Below are positions 22,507 through 31,669 of a stretch of 45,558 nt of DNA, one piece after another; positions within the stretch are counted from its first letter, which is position 1; each line of letters starts with the position of its first letter. The DNA lies in contig DVOS01000075.1 of NCBI GenBank assembly GCA_018713435.1, positions 1 through 45,558 on the forward strand, in the 5' to 3' direction. The notes under the pieces were generated by a model. That model saw only the letters and a list, made by a program, of their open reading frames with translations. It did not search any database and was not told where the DNA came from. The position numbers were made by a program, and so were the translations under genes. Source of the stretch: Candidatus Merdiplasma excrementigallinarum. Lineage in GTDB: Bacteria; Bacillota; Clostridia; Lachnospirales; Lachnospiraceae.

Positions 22507-22719
22507 ATGAGCAGGCAAGGAGATTTTCTCATTTATTGTGTAGAAACCTATAAAAATGCTAAGCACTTGACTGGCAAGCAGGTGGCGGAACTTTTTACCC
22601 GTTATCGTGTGTGGGACTATGTGTATTCCTGCTTCGAAGCCCTGCATACCACCGGGGCCAATTATATCGTGGATGACATCGACCTCTATATTGAGGCCAG
22701 GAAACCAGCTATGGCTTAA
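22507..22719 (+). CDS. DUF3791 family protein
   Basis: A 70-residue protein: DFLIYCVETYKNAKHLTGKQ, then VAELFTRYRVWDYVYSCFEA, LHTTGANYIVDDIDLYIEAR. This is the DUF3791 pattern (FLIYCIExYKNxKxLTGKxVxELF...LHTTG...YIVxDIDxYI). The ribosome site GGAGGTATAAAT is good. DUF3791 genes accompany DUF3990 genes and may be their antitoxin-like partners. Here the DUF3990 gene is truncated, so this may be an orphaned partner. Confidence 0.75.
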   Translation: MSRQGDFLIYCVETYKNAKHLTGKQVAELFTRYRVWDYVYSCFEALHTTGANYIVDDIDLYIEARKPAMA

Positions 22720-22789
22720 AGCTGCCGCCCAAAACGGCATATTCCTCATTCTTATCTGCATATAAATCGCAAGAGTATATGCAGAACAC

Positions 22790-22819
22790 GCCGATTGGAG
22801 CAATTCAGTCGGCTTTTTT
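22790..22819 (+). terminator. Terminator after the DUF3791 gene
   Basis: GCCGATTGGA (22790-22799) pairs with TTCAGTCGGC (22804-22813), including wobbles, and six Ts follow (22814-22819). Confidence 0.8.
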
Positions 22820-22832
22820 CATTTCCGGAAAA

Positions 22833-22925
22833 AGCGCGGCGGAGGAACTCACGGCCATTGAAAAGTACGCGGATGTGTACGCCCAGAACAGCGACCTGGT
22901 TGGCAGGATTTCCATTCCAGGCACC
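22833..22925 (+). pseudogene. N-terminal remnant of a class B sortase gene
   Basis: The frame reads AAEELTAIEKYADVYAQNSD, then LVGRISIPGT. The pattern (x)YxxLYxxNxDLVGWIxIPGT is the conserved entry of the SrtB sortase domain. Beyond it the frame becomes unrelated and stops at 22976. No catalytic His, Cys or Arg motif follows, so it is a relic. Confidence 0.6.
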
Positions 22926-22955
22926 CGAAAAGCTTCACCGTTAGGTGAATTATAT

Positions 22956-22984
22956 TTGCCTTTTGGTGCGAAATAAAATATACT
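22956..22984 (+). promoter_or_regulatory. Promoter of tag
   Basis: TTGCCT (22956-22961) and TATACT (22979-22984) are spaced by 17 bp, about 100 bp before the tag start. Confidence 0.6.
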
Positions 22985-23086
22985 GGAACCATTAACTAGA
23001 TCCGTGAGAATGCTGTTCAAATTGCGGCATCATAACAGTGAAACGGCACACGAAATTGACTTATTTGAAGAGGGAGGATTGGTTTT

Positions 23087-23692
23087 ATGGGATATTGCGG
23101 ATGGGCAAATACAGATCCGCTCGACAAAACATATCATGACACAGAATGGGGTATCCCGGTGCACGATGACAGACATATGTTTGAACACCTGACATTGGAA
23201 TGTATGCAGTGCGGCCTGTCCTGGGGATTGATGCTGAAAAAGCGGGAAATATTCCGAAACTGTTTTCACAATTTTGAGTATGACAGGATTGCGGCTTATG
23301 ATGAGGCAGATGTGGAACGAATCCTGAATACGGAAGGAATGATCCGTTCCCCGCGCAAGGTAAAGGCCATTATCAATAATGCCCGGTGTTATCAGAAAGT
23401 GCGGGAGGAATTTGGTACTTTCTGTGATTATATCTGGTCTTTCTCCCAGGGGAAAACCATCCTGTATCAGGGTCACGATACGGGCAGGATACCCGTCAGC
23501 AACGGGCTGTCGGATAAGATCAGCAGGGACTTGAAAAAGCGGGGTTTCAAGTATGTAGGGGCTATCACGATATATTCCCATCTTCAGGCCTGCGGTATAA
23601 TCAATGATCACGATAAGGACTGCCCCTGCCGCCAGAAGATCCTGGATAAATATCCGACTGTGGTCAGGCGGAGAGATAAAGAAGTATATTGA
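23087..23692 (+). CDS. tag: DNA-3-methyladenine glycosylase I
   Basis: A 201-residue protein with the Tag signatures: MGYCGWA with zinc-ligand C4, H17 in TYHDTEWG, LTLECMQCGLSWGLMLKKRE, and the C-terminal zinc-ligand region NDHDKDCPCRQK. Tag excises 3-methyladenine from alkylated DNA. The ribosome site is GGGAGGATTGGTTTT before ATG. It sits at the right edge of the mosaic region, with another alkylation-repair gene (ogt) 1.2 kb further on, and only an acetyltransferase gene between them. Confidence 0.93.
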   Translation: MGYCGWANTDPLDKTYHDTEWGIPVHDDRHMFEHLTLECMQCGLSWGLMLKKREIFRNCFHNFEYDRIAAYDEADVERILNTEGMIRSPRKVKAIINNARCYQKVREEFGTFCDYIWSFSQGKTILYQGHDTGRIPVSNGLSDKISRDLKKRGFKYVGAITIYSHLQACGIINDHDKDCPCRQKILDKYPTVVRRRDKEVY

Positions 23693-23803
23693 GCCGGAGG
23701 ACCTTCTGCTCAGCCGGTCCAATCCCACAGATGCTGCGAAAACGCAAAAAGCCTAACAGGGAAAGCACTGCTCTAACTGCCTGAGCAATAGGAGGAAAAC
23801 GAT

Positions 23804-24901
23804 ATGATTATAAGACAGACACGACCATCTGATTATAAAAGAATATATGAAGTAGTGAAAAAGGCATTTGCCAGCGCAGAATATTCTGACGGGAATGAGC
23901 AGGAACTGGTAGCTGCGCTCCGGGAAAGCAACGCCTATATTCCGGAATTATCTCTGGCTGCAGAAGTGGAAGGTTCCGTGGTGGGACATATTCTTTTTAC
24001 AGAAGCAGAGGTGGGAGAGCAGAAGGTTCTGGCTCTGGCGCCTCTTTCTGTTCTTCCGGAATACCAGAAAAGGGGAATAGGGACTGCTTTGGTAAAGGAA
24101 GGGCACAGAGCGGCAAAGGAATTAGGGTATCCCTATTCTGTCGTGCTGGGAAGTAAAAACTATTATTCCCGGTTTGGATATATGCCTGCCGGAAATTTCG
24201 GGATAAAAGCACCGTTTGATGGAGCGGACGAAAACTTTATGGCTCTTAAGCTGGATGCTTCCGCGTCTGCCTTGCAGGGAACCCTTATATATGCTCAGGA
24301 GTTTGCAATGGATCAGAAGAAGATTTTAGAAACAGAGAGATTAATCCTTCGTCCATGGAAAGAGGAGGATGCAAAAGAGTTATACAGATACGCAAGCCAT
24401 CCTGATGTAGAGCCCATAGCCGGATGGCCTGTCCATACAAGTGTGGAGAACAGCCTGGAAATAATCAGAGAGGTACTGTCTGCGCCGGAAACCTACGCCG
24501 TTGTTTTGAAAGAAACCGGATGCCCGGTTGGAAGCGCGGGATTCATGATTGGTGAAACCAGTAATATTGGCCTTCCGAAAAACGAAGGCGAGATCGGGTA
24601 CTGGCTTGGCGTTCCGTATTGGGGTCAGGGCCTGATTCCGGAAGCAGTTCGGGAACTTTTGCGTCATGGATTTCAAGACCTGAAACTGTCTAAAATATGG
24701 TGCGGCTATTTTGATGGAAATTTAAAATCAAAACGGGTTCAGGAAAAATGCGGGTTCCATTATCATCATACCAGTGAAAATGTTCCCTGCGCGATAGAGG
24801 GCGTTTTCCGGACAGAGCATGTTTCCTGCCAGACAAAAGAGGAATGGGAGAGGCGCTCTCGGACGCCAGGCGCGTTCCTCCGGAAAAATGGAGAACCGTG
24901 A
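23804..24901 (+). CDS. Fusion of two GNAT acetyltransferases
   Basis: A 365-residue protein made of two complete GNAT domains. Residues 1-~165 are YhbS-like ([20 protein letters not shown] is the acetyl-CoA loop; [17 protein letters not shown] follows). Residues ~172-340 are RimJ/RimL-like ([40 protein letters not shown] is its acetyl-CoA loop). The two families are normally separate 160-190-residue proteins. There is no stop or frameshift at the junction ([20 protein letters not shown]). The substrate is unknown. The gene has its own AGGAGG ribosome site and converges on ogt with 23 bp between stops. Confidence 0.85.
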   Translation: MIIRQTRPSDYKRIYEVVKKAFASAEYSDGNEQELVAALRESNAYIPELSLAAEVEGSVVGHILFTEAEVGEQKVLALAPLSVLPEYQKRGIGTALVKEGHRAAKELGYPYSVVLGSKNYYSRFGYMPAGNFGIKAPFDGADENFMALKLDASASALQGTLIYAQEFAMDQKKILETERLILRPWKEEDAKELYRYASHPDVEPIAGWPVHTSVENSLEIIREVLSAPETYAVVLKETGCPVGSAGFMIGETSNIGLPKNEGEIGYWLGVPYWGQGLIPEAVRELLRHGFQDLKLSKIWCGYFDGNLKSKRVQEKCGFHYHHTSENVPCAIEGVFRTEHVSCQTKEEWERRSRTPGAFLRKNGEP

Positions 24902-24924
24902 TCCGGCATCCTGTAAGGAAAGTT

Positions 24925-25458
24925 CTATAGCGCTGTTCCATTCTTTGGAATAAAAAAACGATTCATATCTGCCTTCTCCAAAGTCAGCAATTTTATTTTC
25001 CTGTCGATGCCGCCCGCGTATCCGGTCAGGCTTCCGTTTGCGCCCACCACACGGTGACAGGGCACAAGGATAGAGATAGGATTGTGTCCCACCGCGCCGC
25101 CAACGGCCTGGGCGGACATGCGGGGCACCCCTCTTTTTGCGGCAAGCTGTCTGGCAATCCCGCCGTAGGTCATGGTCTGGCCGTAGGGGATGGAACAGAG
25201 AATTTCCCACACTTCCTTTTGAAAAGCGGTGCCCGCAGCATGGAGCGGAACAGAAAAATCCGGCTCGCGTCCTGAAAAGTACAGGTCCAGCCAGCGCCTG
25301 GTCATTTCAAACAGGGGGATTTCTTTTTCCGTATGTTCCCGGTCCAGGCAGCAGGCAAAATATTTCTGGCCTTCAAACCAGAGGCCGGTTAAACCAATCC
25401 CGTCGGCGGCCAGAAGAATGCGGCCGAGGGGAGAAGGGTAATGACTGATATACTGCAT
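24925..25458 (-). CDS. ogt: Methylated-DNA-protein-cysteine methyltransferase
   Basis: A 177-residue protein. The start at 25458 follows AAGGAGGAAGCCT directly; a longer reading to 25521 has no ribosome site. The active-site motif is ILVPCHRVVGANG with acceptor Cys 134, preceded by the helix-turn-helix part EVWEILCSIPYGQTMTYGGI and AVGGAVGHNPI (with the Asn hinge). The protein removes methyl groups from O6-methylguanine once per molecule. With tag close by, the area forms a small alkylation-repair pair. Confidence 0.93.
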   Translation of the reverse strand: MQYISHYPSPLGRILLAADGIGLTGLWFEGQKYFACCLDREHTEKEIPLFEMTRRWLDLYFSGREPDFSVPLHAAGTAFQKEVWEILCSIPYGQTMTYGGIARQLAAKRGVPRMSAQAVGGAVGHNPISILVPCHRVVGANGSLTGYAGGIDRKIKLLTLEKADMNRFFIPKNGTAL

Positions 25459-25534
25459 AGGCTTCCTCCTTGCTTTTATAAACATAAGTGTACCACAAAA
25501 CCGCGGGAACTGCCATTGCAAAAGAAAAAACTGA

Positions 25535-25563
25535 TTGTCTTTAAAGCATGTTAGTGTTACAAT
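25535..25563 (+). promoter_or_regulatory. Promoter of secA
   Basis: TTGTCT (25535-25540) and TACAAT (25558-25563) with 17 bp between, 47 bp before the secA start. Confidence 0.65.
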
Positions 25564-25610
25564 AGGAAATGTTTATAAAGTACCAATACCAGAATTAGGA
25601 GAAAGTAAGA

Positions 25611-28187
25611 ATGAATCTTGTGCAGAAAATGTTTGGCACTCACAGCCAGCGGGAGCTGAAGCGGATCATGCCCCTGGTGGATAAGATTGAGAGCCTCAGG
25701 CCAACCATGCAGGCGCTCACCGATGAGCAGCTGCGTGACAAGACAACCGAATATAAGAAAAGATATGCGGAGGGCGAGTCCCTGGATTCCCTTCTGCCGG
25801 AAGCATTCGCCACAGTCCGGGAGGCGGCTAAGCGTGTGCTGAATATGGAACACTACCGTGTACAGCTGATCGGCGGCATTATCCTGCATCAGGGCCGTAT
25901 CGCCGAGATGAAGACAGGTGAAGGTAAAACCCTGGTGTCCACCCTGCCCGCCTACCTGAACGCGCTGACGGGAGAGGGCGTTCACATTGTGACCGTCAAC
26001 GATTACCTGGCTCACCGTGACGCGGAGTGGATGGGAAAGGTTCATGAATTCCTGGGACTGACCGTGGGCTGCGTGCTCAACTCTATGGACAACGATGAGA
26101 GAAGAGCCCAGTACGCCTGCGATATCACCTATATCACCAACAACGAGCTGGGCTTTGATTACCTGCGGGACAACATGGTGATCTACAAAGAGCAGCTGGT
26201 GCAGAGAGACCTGGTTTACGCCATCATCGACGAGGTGGACTCCGTGCTGATCGATGAGGCCAGAACGCCTCTGATTATTTCCGGCCAGAGCGGCAAGTCT
26301 ACCAAGCTGTATGAAGTCTGCGATATTCTGGCCCGTCAGATGGAAAGAGGCGAAGCCAGCGGCGAGGTGACCAAGATGACCGCCATCATGGGCGAGGAGA
26401 TCACCGAGACCGGAGACTTTATCGTAAATGAGAAGGACAAGATTGTAACCCTGACCCAGGACGGCATCAAGAAGGTGGAGAAATTCTTCCAGATTGAAAA
26501 CCTGTCCGACCCGGAAAATATTGAGATCCAGAACAACATCATTCTGGCTCTGCGGGCCCACAACCTGATGTTCCGCGACCGGGACTATGTGGTGAAGGAC
26601 GATGAGGTGCTGATCGTGGATGAGTTCACCGGCCGTATCATGCCGGGCCGCCGTTATTCTGACGGACTCCATCAGGCTATTGAGGCCAAGGAGCATGTGA
26701 AGGTAAAACGGGAGAGCAAGACTCTGGCCACCATCACCTTCCAGAACTTCTTTAATAAATATAAGAAGAAAGCCGGTATGACCGGTACGGCTCTCACCGA
26801 GGAGCAGGAGTTCAGGGATATTTACGGCATGGACGTAATCGAGATTCCCACCAACCGTCCTGTACAGAGAAAAGACCTGAACGACGCGGTGTACATGACC
26901 AAAAAAGAAAAATACAAAGCAGTAGTGGAGGCGGTGAAAGAGGCCCATGCAAAGGGGCAGCCGGTGCTGGTGGGTACCATCACCATCGAAGTGTCGGAAC
27001 TGCTTTCCGGTATGCTGCGCAGAGAGGGAATTCCCCATAAAGTGCTGAACGCCAAGTTCCATGAGCTGGAGGCGGAGATTGTGGCGGACGCCGGTATCCA
27101 CGGCGCTGTGACCATCGCCACCAACATGGCCGGCCGTGGTACGGATATCAAGCTGGACGAGGAGTCCAGAGCGGTGGGCGGACTGAAAATCATCGGTACG
27201 GAGCGCCATGAGTCCAGACGTATTGACAATCAGCTGCGCGGCCGTTCCGGACGTCAGGGAGACCCGGGTGAATCCCGTTTCTACATCTCCCTGGAAGATG
27301 ATCTGATGCGCCTGTTCGGTTCCGAGAAGATGATGGGCGTGTTCAAATCCCTGGGGGTGGAGGAGAATGAGCAGATTGAGCACAAGATGCTTTCCTCCGC
27401 TATTGAGAAGGCCCAGAAGAAGATTGAGAGCAACAACTTCGGCATTCGTAAGAATCTGCTGGAGTATGACCAGGTAAATAATGAGCAGCGTGAGATTATC
27501 TATGCGGAGCGCCGGAAGGTGCTGGACGGCGAGAACATGCGGGATTCCATCTTCAAGATGATCACCGATACGGTGGACAATGTGGTGGATATGTGCATTT
27601 CCGACGATCAGGGTAATGAAGAGTGGGATCTGCGGGAACTGAACGATGTGCTGATCCCCATCATTCCGCTGGGGCATGTGACCCATGAGGCGGTGGCTTC
27701 CATGAAGAAGAACCAGCTGAAGCAGTACCTGAAGGAGCAGGCGGTGAAGGCCTACGAGTCCAAGGAGGCGGAGTTCCCCAATCCGGAGCAGATCCGTGAA
27801 CTGGAGCGGGTTGTGCTGCTGAAGGTAATCGACCGGAAGTGGATGGATCACATTGACGATATGGATCAGCTGCGTCAGGGCATCGGCCTGGCGGCGTACG
27901 GCCAGAAGGATCCCATTGTGGAATATAAGATGAGCGGCTATGAGATGTTCAACGCCATGACCGCCGCCATTCAGGAGGATACCCTGAAGATGCTCTACCA
28001 TGTGAAGGTGGAGCAGAAGGTGGAGCGCGAGGAGGTAGCCAAGGTGACCGGTACCAACAAGGACGAGTCCGGCCCCAGAGAGCCCAAGAAGCGTACTGCC
28101 GTTAAGATTTACCCCAACGATCCCTGTCCCTGCGGCAGCGGAAAGAAGTATAAGCAGTGCTGCGGACGCAAAGCGCTGGCTAAATAG
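25611..28187 (+). CDS. secA: Preprotein translocase ATPase SecA
   Basis: An 858-residue protein of normal SecA length. Walker A is GEGKT at 103-107 ([12 protein letters not shown]). [20 protein letters not shown] is Walker B and the start of the peptide-binding cross-over. [31 protein letters not shown] and [13 protein letters not shown] mark the second motor domain. The C-terminal zinc finger is [13 protein letters not shown] (C839, C841, C850, C851). SecA drives secretory proteins through SecYEG at the membrane. prfB follows 38 bp later, a common Firmicutes pair. Confidence 0.98.
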   Translation: MNLVQKMFGTHSQRELKRIMPLVDKIESLRPTMQALTDEQLRDKTTEYKKRYAEGESLDSLLPEAFATVREAAKRVLNMEHYRVQLIGGIILHQGRIAEMKTGEGKTLVSTLPAYLNALTGEGVHIVTVNDYLAHRDAEWMGKVHEFLGLTVGCVLNSMDNDERRAQYACDITYITNNELGFDYLRDNMVIYKEQLVQRDLVYAIIDEVDSVLIDEARTPLIISGQSGKSTKLYEVCDILARQMERGEASGEVTKMTAIMGEEITETGDFIVNEKDKIVTLTQDGIKKVEKFFQIENLSDPENIEIQNNIILALRAHNLMFRDRDYVVKDDEVLIVDEFTGRIMPGRRYSDGLHQAIEAKEHVKVKRESKTLATITFQNFFNKYKKKAGMTGTALTEEQEFRDIYGMDVIEIPTNRPVQRKDLNDAVYMTKKEKYKAVVEAVKEAHAKGQPVLVGTITIEVSELLSGMLRREGIPHKVLNAKFHELEAEIVADAGIHGAVTIATNMAGRGTDIKLDEESRAVGGLKIIGTERHESRRIDNQLRGRSGRQGDPGESRFYISLEDDLMRLFGSEKMMGVFKSLGVEENEQIEHKMLSSAIEKAQKKIESNNFGIRKNLLEYDQVNNEQREIIYAERRKVLDGENMRDSIFKMITDTVDNVVDMCISDDQGNEEWDLRELNDVLIPIIPLGHVTHEAVASMKKNQLKQYLKEQAVKAYESKEAEFPNPEQIRELERVVLLKVIDRKWMDHIDDMDQLRQGIGLAAYGQKDPIVEYKMSGYEMFNAMTAAIQEDTLKMLYHVKVEQKVEREEVAKVTGTNKDESGPREPKKRTAVKIYPNDPCPCGSGKKYKQCCGRKALAK

Positions 28188-28225
28188 GATTTCAGAATAA
28201 AAATATCAGGAAAGAGGGTGAAACT

Positions 28226-29351
28226 GTGGTTGAACTCGACGAGTTTAAAGCGATTTTAAACAGCTATACAAAACCATTAGTGGAAGTGAGGGATTCACTT
28301 TGACCTGGTAAACAAGGAACAGCGAATTCAGGAACTGGAGCGGGAGATGGAAGCTCCCGGCTTCTGGGACAATCCGGAAAAGTCCCAGGAATCCATGAAG
28401 ACATTAAAGAGCCTGAAAGATGATGTGGCGGTTTATCAGCAGCTGAAGGATCAGTACGAGGAGATTGAACTTCTGCTGGAGATGGGATATGAGGAGAATG
28501 ACCCGGAGGTAATTCCGGAGATTCAGGAGACGCTGGATTCGTTTCGCGCTACGTTTGACGCGGTGCGGATCAAGACTCTGCTCTCCGGCGAGTATGACAA
28601 GGCCAACGCCATCGTGACCCTCCACGCGGGGGCCGGCGGAACCGAGTCCTGCGACTGGGCTTCCATGCTCTACCGGATGTACTGCCGCTGGGCAGACAAA
28701 AAAGGATATCAGCTGGAAGTGCTGGATTATCTGGACGGCGATGAGGCGGGCATCAAATCCGTTACCTTCCAGGTAAACGGGGAGAATGCCTATGGCTATC
28801 TGAAGTCGGAGCGGGGCGTGCACCGTCTGGTGCGGATTTCACCTTTCAATGCGGCGGGCAAGCGGCAGACCTCCTTTGTGAGCTGCGATGTGATGCCGGA
28901 TATTGAGGAGGATCTGGACGTGGAGATCCGGGACGAGGATATCCGGATTGATACCTACCGTTCCAGCGGAGCCGGCGGCCAGCATATCAACAAAACATCC
29001 TCGGCAATCCGTATCACCCACTTCCCCACGGGAATTGTGGTGCAGTGCCAGAATGAGCGTTCTCAGCACATGAATAAGGACAAGGCCATGCAGATGCTGA
29101 AGGCCAAGCTGTATATGCTCAAACAGCAGGAGAATAAGGAGAAAGAATCCGATATCCGGGGCGAGGTGAAGGAGATCGGCTGGGGAAACCAGATCCGCTC
29201 CTATGTGTTCCAGCCCTATACCATGGTGAAGGATCACAGAACCAATGCGGAGACAGGAAATGTGGACAGCGTGATGGACGGAAATATCGATCTGTTTATC
29301 AACGCGTATCTGAAATGGATTACCCTGGGCTCCGATCAGGAAAACAAGTAG
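28226..29351 (+). CDS. prfB: Peptide chain release factor 2, read through a programmed +1 frameshift
   Basis: The gene starts with GTG at 28226 behind AAGAGGGTGAAACT. Frame 0 gives 25 codons ending CTT then an in-frame TGA (28301-28303). After slipping forward one base, decoding continues at 28302 (GAC CTG GTA AAC) to the stop at 29351, 374 residues in total. The RF2 marks are the SPF tripeptide (VRISPFNAAG) that reads UGA, and SGAGGQHINKTSS with the GGQ that triggers peptide release. The frameshift makes RF2 regulate its own level. The coding join is 28226..28300 with 28302..29351. Confidence 0.93.
28298..28304 (+). promoter_or_regulatory. prfB programmed +1 frameshift site CTTTGAC
   Basis: CTT-TGA-C matches the universal prfB slip site. 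A purine-rich GTGAGGGA about 4-5 nt upstream serves as the internal Shine-Dalgarno-like stimulator. When RF2 is scarce, the UGA is decoded slowly and the ribosome shifts +1. Confidence 0.93.
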
Positions 29352-29355
29352 GCGT

Positions 29356-29384
29356 CCGCCGGCAGAAATGCCGGCGGCTTTTTT
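29356..29384 (+). terminator. Terminator after prfB
   Basis: CCGCCGGCA (29356-29364) and TGCCGGCGG (29369-29377) pair around a GAAA loop, followed by six Ts after one C. Confidence 0.95.
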
Positions 29385-29404
29385 GAAAGACGAGGAGAAA
29401 TAAA

Positions 29405-30589
29405 ATGGGAATTATACGGGCAGCGCTCCAGACGGTAACGGGAGCGGTAAAAGATCAGTGGACGGAAGTGGTGGAGCCGGAGGGAATGGACGATCAGACG
29501 CTGCTGGTTCAGGGAACGGTAAAGAAGAGCGGCGGCGGAAGAGGCAGCCGGGATGTGATCTCCAACGGTTCGGTGATCCATGTATACGACAACCAGTTTA
29601 TGATTCTGGTGGACGGAGGCAAGGTGGTGGACTACACCGCGGAGCCGGGCTACTATATGGTGGACAATTCCTCCATGCCCTCCATGTTTAACGGACAGCT
29701 GGACGAGAGCCTGCGGGAAGCCTTCAACCGGTTCCGGTTCGGTGGCATTACCCCCATGTCCCAGAAAGTATTCTATATAAATCTGCAGGAGATCCGGGGC
29801 ATTAAATTCGGCACCCGCAATCCGGTGAATTATTTTGACAATTTTTACAACGCGGAACTGTTTCTGCGGGCTCACGGCACCTACTCCGTAAAGATCACCA
29901 ATCCCCTGCTTTTTTACGGCGAGGTAGCGCCAAGAGACGCGGCAAAGGTAGAGATTGAGGATATCAATGAGCAGTTTCTGGCGGAATTCCTGGAGGCTCT
30001 CCAGACGTCCATCAACCGGATGTCCGCGGACGGGATCCGCATTTCCTATATTTCTTCAAAGAGCAGGGAACTGGCCGGCTATATGGCGGATACGCTGGAT
30101 GAAGACTGGAAGAACCGGCGGGGAATGGAGATTGTGTCGGTAGCGCTTGCCAGCATTTCCTATGACGAAGAGTCCCAGAAACTGATTCAGATGCGCAATC
30201 AGGGCGCTATGATGGGCGATCCTTCCATCCGGGAGGGCTATATGCAGAGCGCGGTGGCCAGAGGGCTGGAGGCAGCGGGTTCCAACGCGGCCGGCAGCGC
30301 CGCAGGCTATATGGGCATGGGATTTGGCATGCAGGCAGCCGGCGCGGCCATGAGCGCGGCCAGCGCCGCCAACCTGCAGCAGATGCAGATGAACCATCAG
30401 ACCGGCACAGCTTTTCAGGGAACGGCCGGGGCAGGCGGTGCTTCCTGGACCTGCGCCTGCGGTACGGTAAATACAGGAAAGTTCTGCAGCGAGTGCGGAA
30501 AGCCCAGACCCGCCGGAGAATGGATCTGCAGCTGCGGCACGGCAAATTCGGGGAAATTCTGCAGTGAATGCGGAAAACCCAGACCATAG
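29405..30589 (+). CDS. SPFH-domain protein with two C-terminal zinc ribbons (YdjI-like)
   Basis: A 394-residue protein. Residues ~25-285 match the SPFH/virion-core-like group (VIHVYDNQFMILVDGGKVVD; YYMVDNSSMPSMFNG; FGTRNPVNYFDNFYNAELFL). A Gly/Ala/Met-rich stretch (~290-345) leads to two near-identical zinc ribbons, CACGTVNTGKFCSECGKPRP and CSCGTANSGKFCSECGKPRP. B. subtilis YdjI is such a protein and works with YdjG, YdjH and the phage-shock protein PspA at the membrane. The next two genes are the YdjG- and YdjH-like partners. No pspA gene is present in this window. Confidence 0.85.
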   Translation: MGIIRAALQTVTGAVKDQWTEVVEPEGMDDQTLLVQGTVKKSGGGRGSRDVISNGSVIHVYDNQFMILVDGGKVVDYTAEPGYYMVDNSSMPSMFNGQLDESLREAFNRFRFGGITPMSQKVFYINLQEIRGIKFGTRNPVNYFDNFYNAELFLRAHGTYSVKITNPLLFYGEVAPRDAAKVEIEDINEQFLAEFLEALQTSINRMSADGIRISYISSKSRELAGYMADTLDEDWKNRRGMEIVSVALASISYDEESQKLIQMRNQGAMMGDPSIREGYMQSAVARGLEAAGSNAAGSAAGYMGMGFGMQAAGAAMSAASAANLQQMQMNHQTGTAFQGTAGAGGASWTCACGTVNTGKFCSECGKPRPAGEWICSCGTANSGKFCSECGKPRP

Positions 30590-31631
30590 CGCCATGGGTG
30601 CCCTTACCTATAAATGCCCCAACTGCGGGGGCGAGCTGGTATTTGACCCGGCAGAACAGAACTATCACTGCCCTTACTGCCAGTCCCGCTTTTCCCAGCA
30701 GGAGCTGGATGAGATAAGCCCGGCAAAAGGGGAGACATCGGAAGAAAACGAAGCGGAAGGGGAGGCTCTGGTCTATCACTGTCCCAGCTGCGGGGCCAGT
30801 GTGGCAACAGACGCCGCCACGGCGGCTTCCTTCTGCTATTACTGCCATAATCCGGTAGTGCTGGAGGGACGGCTGAGCGGGAAATACATGCCGGATTGGA
30901 TGATTCCTTTCCGGATTGACCGGGATGCGGCGACAGCGCAGTTTCTGGCTTTTGTAAAAAAGAAACGGTTTGTTCCGAAAGATTTTTTCTGCGAAAGCCA
31001 GATTGAAAAAATGAGCGGCGTGTATTATCCCTACTGGATGTATGACTGCCGGATGCGGGGCGGAGTCAGCGGCGAAGCCACAAGAGTCCGGGTGTGGATG
31101 GCGGGAGATGAAGAGTTTACGGAAACTTCCGTGTACCGGGTAGAGCGGCAGGGAGAGATTGCCCTGGAGGGAATGACAAAAAACGCCCTGGAAGCCAGTG
31201 ATAAGGCGCTGGTGGAGGGCGTGCTGCCTTTTCGCACAGAGGAGATGCAGAAGTTTTCCATGAGCTGCCTGTCCGGATTTTACGCGAAAAAAAGGGATAT
31301 AGAAAGAGAGGCGCTGGAGCCGGAACTGCGCCGGGAGGCCGGCGAGTGGGCCCGGCGTCTGCTGCGGGACTCCGTGCAGGGATACAGCACCGTGAGAGTG
31401 AACCAGGATTACATGGAGACAGAAGAAGAGAACTGGCAGTATCTGCTGCTGCCGGTATGGGTGCTGACCTACGCCGGGAAAAACGGACGCACCTACTATT
31501 ATGCCATGAACGGGCAGACGGGAAAGGTAAAAGGCGAACTGCCGGCAGACAGAAAAAAGCTGGGCATTTTCTGCGGACTTCTGGGAACGGCAGTATTTCT
31601 TCTGTGCCTGCTGCTTGGCTGGCTGATCTGA
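30564..31631 (+). CDS. Zinc-ribbon protein with C-terminal membrane anchor (YdjG-like)
   Basis: A 355-residue protein. It has zinc ribbons near the N-terminus (CPNCGGELVFD...CPYCQ) and again at CPSCGASVATD...CYYCHN, a large cytosolic domain (PDWMIPFRIDRDAATAQFLA; YYPYWMYDCR; LLLPVWVLTY), and one C-terminal membrane helix (about 333-353). This fits B. subtilis YdjG. The start is uncertain: ATG at 30564 overlaps the SPFH gene by 26 bp, and ATG at 30594 (MGALTYKCPN) has a poorer ribosome site but better matches the domain start. It is probably the membrane anchor of the SPFH/TPM complex. Confidence 0.8.
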   Translation: MNAENPDHSAMGALTYKCPNCGGELVFDPAEQNYHCPYCQSRFSQQELDEISPAKGETSEENEAEGEALVYHCPSCGASVATDAATAASFCYYCHNPVVLEGRLSGKYMPDWMIPFRIDRDAATAQFLAFVKKKRFVPKDFFCESQIEKMSGVYYPYWMYDCRMRGGVSGEATRVRVWMAGDEEFTETSVYRVERQGEIALEGMTKNALEASDKALVEGVLPFRTEEMQKFSMSCLSGFYAKKRDIEREALEPELRREAGEWARRLLRDSVQGYSTVRVNQDYMETEEENWQYLLLPVWVLTYAGKNGRTYYYAMNGQTGKVKGELPADRKKLGIFCGLLGTAVFLLCLLLGWLI

Positions 31632-31669
31632 AACCGGCGTGAAGCAGGAGGCGGAAGCGGAGAGATAGG

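Noticed and set aside
25557-28001. An 814-codon open frame on the minus strand opposite secA
   Set aside because: It is a His/Leu/Gln-rich shadow of secA's third-position composition, with no domain or ribosome site; SecA on the plus strand is certain.
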